Positions 25,484 to 34,733 are shown, numbered from the stretch's first letter. The stretch is DNA of 64,000 bases from Streptococcus pneumoniae (GCF_001113365.1 NZ_CKYA01000002.1:237312-301311), one strand, 5' to 3'. Numbers and translations are program-made. The notes: a model not told the origin generated them from the letters alone.

Positions 25484-25512
25484 CCGATACCTGAAAAAGG
25501 CATCGGTTTTTT
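25484..25512 (+). terminator. Terminator after the small membrane peptide
   Basis: CCGATACC (25484-25491) with GGCATCGG (25499-25506), one mismatch, followed by TTTTTT. Confidence 0.75.
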
Positions 25513-25564
25513 ATAACTTGAATATATTGCACAAAATACTCATGCCAAACATTAAAAGGAACCG

Positions 25565-25570
25565 TATAAT
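25565..25570 (+). promoter_or_regulatory. -10 box of the Bce-type transporter operon
   Basis: TATAAT in ACCGTATAATGAGAG, 30 bp before the ATPase start. The -35 region is poor, as expected for an activator-dependent promoter; the NarL-type regulator downstream is the obvious candidate. Confidence 0.5.
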
Positions 25571-25600
25571 GAGAGAGTAATAAAGAAACGGAGGAATGAA

Positions 25601-26338
25601 ATGATGAAACAACTTATCGTGACAGGATTAACGAAAACATTTGGTCAAGGGGATAATATCGTTCATGCTTTATCAGATGTGAACTTGTCCGTTGAAAAAG
25701 GTGAATTTCTGGCAATTATGGGGGCTAGTGGTAGTGGAAAAACAACACTTCTCAACTGTATTTCAACGATTGATAAACCAACATCAGGTGAGATTCGATT
25801 TGAAGATTTTGACATCATCCATGCCAAGGAAAATGAACTAGCTGACTATCGTGCTAAAAACATTTCCTATATTTTCCAAGCCTACAACTTGGTGGAAACC
25901 TTGACGGTCTATGAAAATATCGTTCTACCTCTTCAAATTCAGGGGAAAAATATCAAAAAACATCAGGATAAGATTGTGGAAATTTTGGATAAGTTGGCCA
26001 TCCAAAACTCAAAAGATAAGTTTCCTAATCAGTTATCAGGTGGTCAGCGACAACGTGTGGCAACTGCTAGAGCCTTGATTGATGATTCTAAACTGATTAT
26101 CGCAGATGAGCCGACAGGAGCCTTGGACTCTGCCAATTCTGAAAAACTGATGGCACTTTTGCAGGAAATCAATAAAAGTTTTGGTATTACCATTTTACTG
26201 GTTACGCATGACCCTGCCGCAGCCAAGTACTCTTCACGGATGGTGCTACTTAGCGATGGAAAGATTATGGATGATTTGGAACGTAACAGCTTATCTAATG
26301 AACAGTATTTGCAAGAGATTTACAGCCGTACCAGATAG
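25601..26338 (+). CDS. ABC transporter ATPase, Bce/lantibiotic-immunity type
   Basis: 245 residues. Walker A GASGSGKTT, signature LSGGQRQRV, Walker B KLIIADEPTGALDS, and the switch histidine in LLVTHDP. It is a MacB/BceA-like ATPase and pairs with the FtsX-type permease that starts 10 bp later. The start ATG follows GGAGGAATGAA. Such pairs usually protect against, or export, cell-wall-active peptides such as bacitracin and lantibiotics. Confidence 0.93.
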   Translation: MMKQLIVTGLTKTFGQGDNIVHALSDVNLSVEKGEFLAIMGASGSGKTTLLNCISTIDKPTSGEIRFEDFDIIHAKENELADYRAKNISYIFQAYNLVETLTVYENIVLPLQIQGKNIKKHQDKIVEILDKLAIQNSKDKFPNQLSGGQRQRVATARALIDDSKLIIADEPTGALDSANSEKLMALLQEINKSFGITILLVTHDPAAAKYSSRMVLLSDGKIMDDLERNSLSNEQYLQEIYSRTR

Positions 26339-26347
26339 GAGGAGAGT

Positions 26348-28363
26348 ATGTATCCAAAATTGATTTTACGAAATGTATTTCGAAATTTACAGACCTATAC
26401 CATCTATTTTTTCAGTCTGACCTTGATTTATAGCTTGCTCTACGCTTTTAATGCTTTACCAAGCCATCCAGTGATGCAAAGTTTATCAGGAGCAAAGGAA
26501 ATGTTAACGACGGTGATGAGCCAGTACATGGGCTTGCTTTCCTATCTGATTCTATCGGCGATTGCCTTTCTCATTGTTTACGCCACAAATTTTGTGCTGG
26601 GACGGCGCAAGAAAGAGCTGGGACTTTATGCAACGCTGGGAATGAAGAAGAAGCAGATTATCCGTACCCTGTTCTTTGAAACCATGTTGGTCAATATCTT
26701 TTCTTTGATTCTAGGTTTCTTGCTTGGATTGATCTTACTGGTCATTCTATCTAAGGTTGCATCTGAGTTTTTTATGGCCAATTACTTTGGTAGTCTGCTT
26801 TTCTTTGATAGCAAGTCTGTCATCTTACTAGTTTATTCCTATTTGGTCACCAGTTTTATTGTTGGTGTCATGGACATTCTTACCTTTAGAAAGCAAAATA
26901 TCATTGCACTCATTCAAGAAAATGGGGTCAAGAAATCTGTCTTGGCAAAAGGCAAGCCAGTTCTTCAAGCACTTCTCTTTATTCTTTCGACAGCTGTTAT
27001 CGGTTTTGGTGCTCTCTATTTTTCAGACTATCACCATCTATCATTCTTGAAAAGCTGGGGTATCTTGCTGGTATCTGTCTTCGTGATTTTTGTGATTTTA
27101 TTTTACAATACCTTGAGCCATTTTATCTTGGTCTCCCTTAGAAAACTGCCTCAAACCTACTATAACAAACTAAACACTTTTAAAATCCGTCAATTTTCAA
27201 AACAAGCTGATAGTAATTCGGTCACGTTGGCTGTCTTATCCTTGACCTTGACACTGGCTATCAGCTTACTCGTTTTTAGTGGTAGTGCCTATACGACTAT
27301 GAACCGAGAGCTGAACAAATACTCACCTTATGATGTAACTGTCAATCTCTACCGTGGTAAAGAGTTTCAATTTTCTCAGGAATCTGTCAAAGACAGATTG
27401 AAAGCCGATGGCTTTGGCTTTAATTTCATCAAAGAAGAGTACAGCTATCCTATCTATTCTAGTGATTTAACCTATAAAGATTTGATTGATACTAGCAATC
27501 TCTGGGCGCATGATAAGGAACTTCCTGAATCAAAAGTACCGATTTTAGGAATTTCTGCCTACAATTATCTCCGCAAACTGCAAGGTGAAAGAGAGGTTGA
27601 CTTGGCAGATAACCAATTTCTGGTCAATGCTAACTATAAAGGAACTGCCAAGCAGATTCAGGACTTTCTATCAAGGACTAAAACCCTCATGATTAACGGT
27701 TATTCTCTTAATCTTGCGTCTTCAAAGCCACTTGAAACAGTTTACTTTTTATCGTCAGTGGGTACAAATGACACAGGAACCTTAATTGTACCAGATACGG
27801 TAGTAGTTGGATTGACGGAAGACCACACGACCTATGTTGCCAATTTCAAAGAAAATATCGACAAACGGAAAGTAGAAACATTCTTAAGTCAGTGGATAGA
27901 AAAATACTACTTCACCCGTGATGGAGCAGAGTTGAATTCGTTCACCTATCAAACGAAAGGAAGAATTTTTGAGATTTATCTTGGATTTATGGGCGTCATC
28001 GTCTTTGTCATGATTTTTGTCAGTGTTATTTTTATCATTATTTCCCTCAGTATCTTGTCACTTCAAACTTCTACAAGTGCTTTGGATAGTGTCAATGATT
28101 ATCAAATCTTATACCTTCTCGGGAATAAGAGAAAGCAAAATCGATCTATTCTTTTGCAACAGATTCTAAGTTATTTCTTGGTTCCGCTGGTCATCGCAGG
28201 TCCGCTAGCATTTGCCTTGAGTACCGCTCTTTTGGGCTATTTTGAGAATTTCGCTAATACCAGCATTTCTATTGATATCACCTATCTGGGAGTAGCGGTC
28301 TTACTATTTGTCCTTTACCTGCTAGTGACTTACAGAGTAAGTTGGCAAATGATTGAAAATTAA
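26348..28363 (+). CDS. ABC transporter permease, BceB-like (FtsX family)
   Basis: 671 residues. It has the BceB architecture: one N-terminal membrane helix (about 17-37), three helices (about 60-200), further helices to about 310, a large extracellular domain (about 320-530) and three C-terminal helices. FtsX-type wording is seen in FVLGRRKKELGLYATLGMKKKQI. The large outer domain is where BceB proteins meet peptide antibiotics. It follows the ATPase by 10 bp with GGAGGAGAG as binding site. Confidence 0.9.
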   Translation: MYPKLILRNVFRNLQTYTIYFFSLTLIYSLLYAFNALPSHPVMQSLSGAKEMLTTVMSQYMGLLSYLILSAIAFLIVYATNFVLGRRKKELGLYATLGMKKKQIIRTLFFETMLVNIFSLILGFLLGLILLVILSKVASEFFMANYFGSLLFFDSKSVILLVYSYLVTSFIVGVMDILTFRKQNIIALIQENGVKKSVLAKGKPVLQALLFILSTAVIGFGALYFSDYHHLSFLKSWGILLVSVFVIFVILFYNTLSHFILVSLRKLPQTYYNKLNTFKIRQFSKQADSNSVTLAVLSLTLTLAISLLVFSGSAYTTMNRELNKYSPYDVTVNLYRGKEFQFSQESVKDRLKADGFGFNFIKEEYSYPIYSSDLTYKDLIDTSNLWAHDKELPESKVPILGISAYNYLRKLQGEREVDLADNQFLVNANYKGTAKQIQDFLSRTKTLMINGYSLNLASSKPLETVYFLSSVGTNDTGTLIVPDTVVVGLTEDHTTYVANFKENIDKRKVETFLSQWIEKYYFTRDGAELNSFTYQTKGRIFEIYLGFMGVIVFVMIFVSVIFIIISLSILSLQTSTSALDSVNDYQILYLLGNKRKQNRSILLQQILSYFLVPLVIAGPLAFALSTALLGYFENFANTSISIDITYLGVAVLLFVLYLLVTYRVSWQMIEN

Positions 28364-28443
28364 GTCAAATACCAGAGTTGCCTATCTGACAATTCTGGTA
28401 TTGTGTTATAATGATATTAAAGTAGTTCAGGAAGTGGATACAT

Positions 28444-30018
28444 ATGAAACAGTTTGTCAAATTGATCTCGAAAAACTCACTTTTATTGTGGTGGTTGACG
28501 ATTTTTAATCATCTAACTTTGATGATTTATATTTATTATAGGATTCCTCTGGAGTTTTCGACAGATTTTTCCTTACAGATGGTTTTATTGCTGATTATTG
28601 CTTTAATTGTATTTAGCTATATTTGTAATATTGTGACCTTTCGGTATAGTGAGTTGAAACTTTGGTTGCTCCTGATGATGTTTCTCATTAGCTGGCAATC
28701 CATCTTTAATCAAGGAGTTGCGAACACCCTGTTGCACTTTTTTGATATTCTTCATCCGCTCAACTCTTTTTTATTGGTGTATAGTTCTCTGTCTATTATC
28801 TTTCTGGGAGAGAAAATAGGAGAAGAACTGTTGAGTGTGTCCTTTGTGTTGACACTAATCACCATTAGTTCGTATCTGTTAAATCCTTCAATTTTTCTAT
28901 TTCTGTCCTTGTTTGCGTCTTTCTTTTTAAACCTTGTTCCCTTGATTTTACTGATTTTATATCATAAAGAGTTGAAAAGTAAACTCAAGTATCAGAGACG
29001 AAATTTGTGGATATTAGCTTTGATATTGCCTCTTTCTTATTTCTTTTTGTATATCAATACGACGGGCTCAGGAGTGATGAACCTAGTCTGGTATCTGGAA
29101 ATTCTTGGCATTTTAGCTTTTTTACACTTCAAAACGATTATCAGCTCTCTTCAAAAAAAGGTATCAGAGTTAAAATTGTCCTATATAAAAGCTTTTTCAC
29201 ACTTATTTTTACTAGTTATGTTTTTGTTAGTAGGTATTTTCATCATCTTTCGTCTAAACTTAAACACGAGCTTTTTGGTCTTGAATATCATGTTACTATT
29301 GTTCGGGATTTGTTCGGAAGAATTGATTCGCCTCTTTCGTTCTGCTGATATGCTAGATGCTAGGGATTATGTAAAAGTTCTCTTTTTAAAGCGTAACCGT
29401 ATGGTGAAAAGTCTGCTGGCAAATGAAGACACAGAACAACAGTTCTCCGAATTTCTTCACAATGAAATCCTGCAAAATGTGATGGCAATAAAAAATTTCA
29501 ATCAATATAGTAGCAATAAAGCTTTTGGTGAACAGATCAATCTGGTGACAGAGGAGTTGGTTCAGCGGATTCGTGAGCGGATGGATTATTATCAGCCAAT
29601 GGTAGAAACAGACGAGCAGTTAGACATCCAGTATCAAGGGCTGATTAATCGGATTGTCAAGCGCTATCACGCAGAAAATGAATTTGTCACACAGTTTCCT
29701 GCCCACTTTAGACTTTTATCTCCTTACGATAAAATTGCCTACCGTCTGCTTGAGGAATTGGCGACCAATGCCGTTAAGTACGCCAGTGGTGGAAGGATTT
29801 CTTTGAAGATTGATGTGCATGATGACGCTATTTTTATCATTTCTGAAAATGACTGCCTTCAAACAAAAAAATCCTTAGGTTATGGCTTGAAAAATATGTC
29901 TAATAAAATTAGTGTTTTAGGTGGTCAGATGCAGATTTTTGAAAATAATAAGAGATTTCGTGTAGAAATTACTCTCCCGATTGATAAGGAGTTGTGCTAT
30001 GAAAATTTTGTTAATTGA
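28444..30018 (+). CDS. Polytopic sensor histidine kinase (DesK-like)
   Basis: 524 residues. The first 290 residues are almost wholly hydrophobic, about 8-9 membrane helices with short loops, so the signal is probably sensed in the membrane. The kinase core has FLHNEILQNVMAIKN with the likely phospho-histidine H339 (HisKA_3-like, LHxxxxQ), LLEELATNAVKYASGG and GYGLKNMSNKISVLGG for ATP binding. It overlaps the regulator gene by 20 bp. It is unlike the short two-helix BceS sensors that usually serve Bce-type transporters. Confidence 0.88.
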   Translation: MKQFVKLISKNSLLLWWLTIFNHLTLMIYIYYRIPLEFSTDFSLQMVLLLIIALIVFSYICNIVTFRYSELKLWLLLMMFLISWQSIFNQGVANTLLHFFDILHPLNSFLLVYSSLSIIFLGEKIGEELLSVSFVLTLITISSYLLNPSIFLFLSLFASFFLNLVPLILLILYHKELKSKLKYQRRNLWILALILPLSYFFLYINTTGSGVMNLVWYLEILGILAFLHFKTIISSLQKKVSELKLSYIKAFSHLFLLVMFLLVGIFIIFRLNLNTSFLVLNIMLLLFGICSEELIRLFRSADMLDARDYVKVLFLKRNRMVKSLLANEDTEQQFSEFLHNEILQNVMAIKNFNQYSSNKAFGEQINLVTEELVQRIRERMDYYQPMVETDEQLDIQYQGLINRIVKRYHAENEFVTQFPAHFRLLSPYDKIAYRLLEELATNAVKYASGGRISLKIDVHDDAIFIISENDCLQTKKSLGYGLKNMSNKISVLGGQMQIFENNKRFRVEITLPIDKELCYENFVN

Positions 30019-30595
30019 TGATCATAAATTATTTAGCCAAAGTATCAAGATGATTTTAGAGTTATCGGAAAACATTAAAAAGGTCCAGTTAGTGGATAAT
30101 TTTTCGACTATTTCGGAGATTGCTTTTAATGACTACGACATTATTTTGATTGACATCAATCTGACGAGTCTGTATCAAGATGATGGGCTGACCTTGGCAC
30201 AAGAGATTATCGACAATGGTTGTTCTAGTAAGGTTGTGATTTTGACAGGTTACAGTAAAAAAATGTATGAACACCGAGCTAAAGTTATGGGGGCTTATGG
30301 CTTTCTGGACAAAAGTATGGACCCAGATGAGTTGGTGAAAAAACTGGAAAAGATTTATCTAGGAGGTAAGGTCTTTTCAGATGAAGTGATGGTAGAGGTG
30401 CTAACACCACGAGAAACCGAGATACTAGAACTGGTTAGAAATGGCTTGTCCATTGATGATGTCTGTGACAAGGTCTATGTGAGTAAACGTACAGTTTCCA
30501 ATCACTTGGCCAATATCTTTTCAAAATTAGGAGTGACTAACAGGCAGGAGGCGATTCACATCGCTGAGCAGTTGGGTTATTTTCCACCAGATTAA
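29999..30595 (+). CDS. Response regulator, NarL/LuxR type
   Basis: 198 residues from the ATG at 29999 after AAGGAG; a TTG at 29981 is also in frame. Receiver domain with D7/D8, phospho-D52 in LIDINLTS and K in FLDKS. The C-terminal LuxR-type helix-turn-helix is clear: LTPRETEILELVRNGLSIDD then SKRTVSNHLANIFSKLGV. It partners the DesK-like kinase and probably activates the transporter operon upstream. Confidence 0.93.
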   Translation: MKILLIDDHKLFSQSIKMILELSENIKKVQLVDNFSTISEIAFNDYDIILIDINLTSLYQDDGLTLAQEIIDNGCSSKVVILTGYSKKMYEHRAKVMGAYGFLDKSMDPDELVKKLEKIYLGGKVFSDEVMVEVLTPRETEILELVRNGLSIDDVCDKVYVSKRTVSNHLANIFSKLGVTNRQEAIHIAEQLGYFPPD

Positions 30596-30622
30596 AAAGT
30601 TGCAGAAGATGCAGCTTTTTTA
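30594..30622 (+). terminator. Terminator after the NarL-type regulator
   Basis: AAAAAGTTGCA pairs with TGCAGCTTTTTT (one G-U pair). Confidence 0.75.
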
Positions 30623-30653
30623 ATTTCTGTGCTACTTCTTGTGTAAGTCTCTT

Positions 30654-30683
30654 CTTGAAAAAAACACAAAAATTTGCTAGAAT
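30654..30683 (+). promoter_or_regulatory. Promoter of yqgQ, probably leaderless
   Basis: TTGAAA (30654-30659), 18-bp spacer, extended -10 TGCTAGAAT (hexamer 30678-30683). The ATG at 30691 is 8 bp after the hexamer and has no ribosome binding site before it. Confidence 0.6.
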
Positions 30684-30690
30684 GAGTCTT

Positions 30691-30912
30691 ATGAAAACAT
30701 TCTATGATGTGCAGCAATTCCTCAAACGATTTGGTATTATTGTTTACATGGGAAAACGCTTATATGATATTGAACTGATGAAGCTGGAGCTCTCTCGAAT
30801 TTACGATGCAGGGTTGATGGACAAATTAGACTATCTAGAAGCAGAAGCGGTTCTTCGCAGAGAGCACAAGGTAGAATTGGATTATATTGAGAAATATGGA
30901 GAAAAGAACTAA
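30691..30912 (+). CDS. yqgQ: YqgQ family protein (DUF910)
   Basis: 73 residues from ATG 30691; ATG 30682 overlaps the -10 box and is unlikely. Family features: MKTFYDVQQFLKRFGIIVYM, YDIELMKLELSRIYDAGL and a charged C terminus. Small helical cytoplasmic protein of unknown function, common in Firmicutes. It shares its last base with the next start codon (TAATG), so the rhodanese-like gene is translationally coupled. Confidence 0.85.
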   Translation: MKTFYDVQQFLKRFGIIVYMGKRLYDIELMKLELSRIYDAGLMDKLDYLEAEAVLRREHKVELDYIEKYGEKN

Positions 30913-31295
30913 TGGTTACTTGGATTTTGTGGGCACTTATACTAGCAATGTTGGCGTGGATGGGCTTTAACTATCTTCGTATTCGCCGTGCGGCTAAAAT
31001 TGTTGATAATGAGGAATTTGAAGCCTTGATTCGTACGGGTCAATTGATTGATTTGCGCGACCCAGCTGAATTCCACAGAAAACATGTCCTTGGGGCCCGC
31101 AATATTCCTTCAAGTCAGTTGAAGACTAGTCTTGCAGCCCTTCGTAAGGATAAACCTGTCCTTCTCTACGAAAACCAACGTGCGCAACGTGTCACAAATG
31201 CGGCTCTTTACTTGAAAAAACAAGGTTTTTCTGAGATTTATATCCTTTCTTATGGTTTGGATTCTTGGAAAGGGAAAGTCAAAGTTGAGAAATAA
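30912..31295 (+). CDS. Membrane-anchored rhodanese-like protein without catalytic cysteine
   Basis: 127 residues. One N-terminal membrane helix (about 3-20), then a single rhodanese domain: LIDLRDPAEFHRKHVLGARN and YGLDSWKGKV. The active-site loop, usually C-x4-R, reads LLYENQRAQRV here, with Glu where the Cys should be. It is therefore unlikely to transfer sulfur and may act as a binding or regulatory domain. Coupled to yqgQ by a 1-bp overlap. Confidence 0.85.
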   Translation: MVTWILWALILAMLAWMGFNYLRIRRAAKIVDNEEFEALIRTGQLIDLRDPAEFHRKHVLGARNIPSSQLKTSLAALRKDKPVLLYENQRAQRVTNAALYLKKQGFSEIYILSYGLDSWKGKVKVEK

Positions 31296-31296
31296 G

Positions 31297-31332
31297 AAAA
31301 CGAGCTTGGATATTTTCCGAGCTCATTTTTTA
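31297..31332 (+). terminator. Bidirectional terminator between convergent genes
   Basis: GAGCTTGG (31302-31309) with CCGAGCTC (31317-31324), A-run before and T-run after. Confidence 0.75.
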
Positions 31333-32055
31333 ACCACTTTTTATGAGAAATTCACGAATGCTTGTCAGCTCTTCTGAGTTGAGGGGGCGATAGTCTCCCT
31401 CTTGAAGATTCTTATCCAAACTCCAAGGGCCAAAATGGGTGCGTTTGAGGGAGGTCACCTTGACACCAACCGAGAGGAACATTTTCTTAACCTGATGAAA
31501 TTTTCCTTCTGAAATGGTAATGGAGGCTTGACTGAGGGAAGGACTTGCAGATAGAATCTCTAGTCTTGCGGGTTTACAGACAGTGCCATCTAAAAAGACA
31601 ATTCCCTTTTGAAAGGCTTGGATATGGTCAGGTGTTAGAAGTCCATTGACCTCAACTTGGTAGGTCTTATCGACATGATACTGAGGATGAAGGAGTTGAA
31701 AGCCCAAGGGGCCGTTATCGGTCAAGAGGAGGAGGCCCGTCGTATCTCGATCCAGTCGGCCGACGGCATAGAGCTTGTCAGACTGGATGTCAGGTGATAG
31801 CAGGTCCATGACAGTTGGAAGTTGCTTGTCTTTGTTGGCTGTCACGACACCAGCAGGTTTATGTAGCATAAGGTAGGTGTGTTCATAGCCTCGAATGATA
31901 CGGTCCTGAAAAAGGAGTTCTTGTAGTCCCGTATCGATATTTTGAGCTAGGGAGCGGGCTGGGCAACCATCGACGAGAATCTCCCCTTTTAGTAAGACTT
32001 GTTTCATGGCCTTTCGGCTGATTTTTTCTTGAGCTAATAAATTATCTAAACGCAT
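31330..32055 (-). CDS. Pseudouridine synthase, RsuA/RluB family
   Basis: 241 residues. N-terminal S4 RNA-binding domain (MRLDNLLAQEKISRKAMKQV), then the catalytic domain with GRLDRDTTGLLLLT; D102 is the catalytic aspartate. It most resembles RsuA-type small-subunit rRNA pseudouridine synthases, though RluB/E/F cannot be excluded by eye. Transcribed alone on the minus strand, convergent with the rhodanese gene. Confidence 0.9.
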   Translation of the reverse strand: MRLDNLLAQEKISRKAMKQVLLKGEILVDGCPARSLAQNIDTGLQELLFQDRIIRGYEHTYLMLHKPAGVVTANKDKQLPTVMDLLSPDIQSDKLYAVGRLDRDTTGLLLLTDNGPLGFQLLHPQYHVDKTYQVEVNGLLTPDHIQAFQKGIVFLDGTVCKPARLEILSASPSLSQASITISEGKFHQVKKMFLSVGVKVTSLKRTHFGPWSLDKNLQEGDYRPLNSEELTSIREFLIKSG

Positions 32056-32168
32056 ACTGTGCCTATCTTATCATAAGTCGCTTGCTTTGAAAAGGCTTGA
32101 CGTGAAAAGAAAAGCGGAGTGAAAACATTTACACTTACTTGAATTATGTTATTTACTTGAAATTATGG

Positions 32169-32174
32169 TATAAT
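32169..32174 (+). promoter_or_regulatory. Extended -10 promoter of typA
   Basis: TGGTATAAT, 43 bp before the typA start, with AGAGGAAATC as binding site. Confidence 0.55.
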
Positions 32175-32216
32175 CGTTCAGTTAGAAAATAAATTTTGAA
32201 TATTATAGAGGAAATC

Positions 32217-34058
32217 ATGACAAAATTAAGAGAAGATATCCGTAACATTGCGATTATCGCCCACGTTGACCACGGTAAAACAACCCTCGTTGATGAATTA
32301 TTGAAACAATCAGAAACGCTTGATGCACGTACTGAATTGGCTGAGCGTGCTATGGACTCAAACGATATCGAAAAAGAGCGTGGAATTACCATCCTTGCTA
32401 AAAATACAGCCGTTGCCTACAACGGAACTCGTATCAATATCATGGACACACCAGGACACGCGGACTTCGGTGGAGAAGTTGAGCGTATCATGAAAATGGT
32501 TGACGGTGTTGTCTTGGTCGTAGATGCCTACGAAGGAACAATGCCACAGACTCGTTTTGTATTGAAAAAAGCTTTGGAACAAGACCTTGTCCCAATCGTG
32601 GTTGTTAACAAAATCGACAAACCATCAGCTCGCCCAGCTGAAGTAGTGGACGAAGTCTTGGAACTGTTCATCGAACTTGGTGCAGATGACGACCAGCTTG
32701 ATTTCCCAGTGGTCTATGCTTCAGCGATCAACGGAACTTCTTCATTGTCAGATGATCCAGCTGACCAAGAAGCGACTATGGCGCCAATCTTTGACACGAT
32801 TATCGACCATATCCCAGCTCCAGTAGATAACTCAGATGAGCCTTTACAGTTCCAAGTGTCACTTTTGGACTACAATGACTTCGTTGGACGTATCGGTATC
32901 GGTCGTGTCTTCCGTGGTACTGTTAAGGTTGGGGACCAAGTTACCCTTTCTAAACTTGACGGCACAACTAAAAACTTCCGTGTCACAAAACTCTTTGGTT
33001 TCTTTGGTTTGGAACGTCGTGAAATCCAAGAAGCTAAAGCGGGTGACTTGATTGCCGTTTCAGGTATGGAAGACATCTTTGTCGGTGAAACCATTACTCC
33101 GACAGATGCAGTTGAAGCACTTCCAATCCTACACATCGATGAGCCAACTCTTCAAATGACTTTCTTGGTCAACAACTCACCATTTGCTGGTAAAGAAGGT
33201 AAATGGGTAACTTCTCGTAAGGTAGAAGAACGTTTGCAGGCAGAATTGCAAACAGACGTTTCCCTTCGTGTTGACCCAACTGATTCACCAGATAAATGGA
33301 CTGTTTCAGGACGTGGAGAATTGCACTTGTCAATCCTTATCGAAACAATGCGTCGTGAGGGATATGAACTTCAAGTATCTCGTCCAGAAGTTATCGTCAA
33401 AGAAATCGACGGTGTTAAATGTGAACCATTTGAACGTGTACAAATCGACACTCCAGAAGAATACCAAGGATCTGTTATCCAAAGCCTTTCTGAACGTAAG
33501 GGTGAAATGTTGGATATGATTTCAACTGGTAATGGTCAAACTCGTTTGGTCTTCCTTGTTCCAGCGCGTGGTTTGATCGGATACTCAACTGAGTTCTTGT
33601 CAATGACTCGTGGTTATGGTATCATGAACCATACTTTCGACCAATACTTGCCATTGATTCCAGGTGAAATTGGTGGTCGTCACCGTGGTGCCCTTGTTTC
33701 TATCGATGCTGGTAAGGCTACAACTTACTCTATCATGTCTATCGAAGAACGTGGTACGATCTTTGTCAACCCAGGTACTGAGGTTTACGAAGGAATGATC
33801 ATCGGTGAAAACTCTCGTGAAAATGACTTGACAGTTAACATCACTAAGGCAAAACAAATGACCAACGTTCGTTCAGCTACTAAGGATCAAACAGCTGTAA
33901 TCAAGACACCTCGTATCTTGACCCTTGAAGAATCTCTTGAGTTCTTGAACGACGACGAGTACATGGAAGTAACGCCTGAGTCTATCCGTTTGCGTAAACA
34001 AATCCTTAACAAGGCAGAGCGTGAGAAAGCTAACAAGAAGAAAAAATCAGCTGAATAA
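32217..34058 (+). CDS. typA: Ribosome-associated GTPase TypA/BipA
   Basis: 613 residues from the ATG at 32217. Translation-factor GTPase: AHVDHGKTTLVDELL (G1), ERGITI (G2), DTPGHADFGGEVER (G3), NKIDKPSARP (G4), followed by an EF-G-like domain II, domain V, and the BipA-specific C-terminal part. Codon use is that of a highly expressed gene. It binds ribosomes and assists large-subunit assembly and stress adaptation. A small DUF3165 gene follows 19 bp later. Confidence 0.97.
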   Translation: MTKLREDIRNIAIIAHVDHGKTTLVDELLKQSETLDARTELAERAMDSNDIEKERGITILAKNTAVAYNGTRINIMDTPGHADFGGEVERIMKMVDGVVLVVDAYEGTMPQTRFVLKKALEQDLVPIVVVNKIDKPSARPAEVVDEVLELFIELGADDDQLDFPVVYASAINGTSSLSDDPADQEATMAPIFDTIIDHIPAPVDNSDEPLQFQVSLLDYNDFVGRIGIGRVFRGTVKVGDQVTLSKLDGTTKNFRVTKLFGFFGLERREIQEAKAGDLIAVSGMEDIFVGETITPTDAVEALPILHIDEPTLQMTFLVNNSPFAGKEGKWVTSRKVEERLQAELQTDVSLRVDPTDSPDKWTVSGRGELHLSILIETMRREGYELQVSRPEVIVKEIDGVKCEPFERVQIDTPEEYQGSVIQSLSERKGEMLDMISTGNGQTRLVFLVPARGLIGYSTEFLSMTRGYGIMNHTFDQYLPLIPGEIGGRHRGALVSIDAGKATTYSIMSIEERGTIFVNPGTEVYEGMIIGENSRENDLTVNITKAKQMTNVRSATKDQTAVIKTPRILTLEESLEFLNDDEYMEVTPESIRLRKQILNKAEREKANKKKKSAE

Positions 34059-34077
34059 GAGCTAGAAAGAGAGAAAG

Positions 34078-34332
34078 ATGGTCTATTTAGTCCTAGGGAT
34101 TTTACTGCTCCTACTCTATGTATTTGCGACACCAGAAAGCATTAAAGGGACAGTCAATATCGTCGCTATGGTATGTATTTTAGTGGCACTCTTGATTTTA
34201 TTGGCTCTATCTTTTCTGAAAATTTTTCAATTACCAACAGAAATATTCCTAGCAATAGCCATGTTAATCCTAGCTTACTTTAGTGTGAGAGACATCACAC
34301 TCATGCCAGTCAAAAAAAGTAAAAGAAGATAA
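34078..34332 (+). CDS. Small membrane protein, DUF3165 type
   Basis: 84 residues, start MVYLVLGILLLLLYVFATPE. Three hydrophobic segments (about 2-16, 22-46 and 54-72) and a basic tail KKSKRR. Resembles the streptococcal DUF3165 family; no function known. It lies directly behind typA and shares its terminator. Confidence 0.8.
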   Translation: MVYLVLGILLLLLYVFATPESIKGTVNIVAMVCILVALLILLALSFLKIFQLPTEIFLAIAMLILAYFSVRDITLMPVKKSKRR

Positions 34333-34359
34333 AAAAGAGAGTTTCGGCTCTCTTTTTTT
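34331..34359 (+). terminator. Terminator after typA-DUF3165
   Basis: AAAAAAGAGAG with CTCTCTTTTTTT around a TTTCGG loop. Confidence 0.85.
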
Positions 34360-34511
34360 GGTAGGAATTTTACAATATTTCGATTTGTTTTTGAGTTATC
34401 ACTATCTTTTTTGCTTGGATAATATGAATGGGAAAACTAGAAAATTTGTTACGACATCTCTTTTTAGGAAGTTGTAAAACTTCATTACTAATAACACCTT
34501 ATTAAAATATG

Positions 34512-34540
34512 TTGACAGGTTAGATAGAAAGTGATATATT
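34512..34540 (+). promoter_or_regulatory. Near-consensus promoter upstream of the BOX and the immunity genes
   Basis: TTGACA, 17-bp spacer, TATATT. It is followed by AAGAAAGGATT, a good ribosome binding site, but then by a BOX element instead of a coding sequence. It presumably now drives the transporter pair at 34847. Confidence 0.7.
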
Positions 34541-34585
34541 TATGCTAAAAGAAACCGTTTTCAAAATAAGAAAGGATTAAATTCA

Positions 34586-34733
34586 TACTCAATGAAAATC
34601 AAAGAGCAAACTAGGAAACTAGCCGCAGGTTGCTCAAAGCACTGCTTTGAGGTTGTAGATAAGACTGACGAAGTCAGTCACATATATAATCCAAGGCGAC
34701 GTTGACGCGGTTTGAAGAGATTTTTGAAGAGTA
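34586..34733 (-). repeat. BOX element, C to A on the plus strand
   Basis: 148 bp from TACTCAATGAAAATC to the boxA end TTTTTGAAGAGTA, with the boxA core read as GGCGACGTTGACGCGG. Inserted between a promoter with binding site and the lactococcin-972-type immunity genes. Confidence 0.9.
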
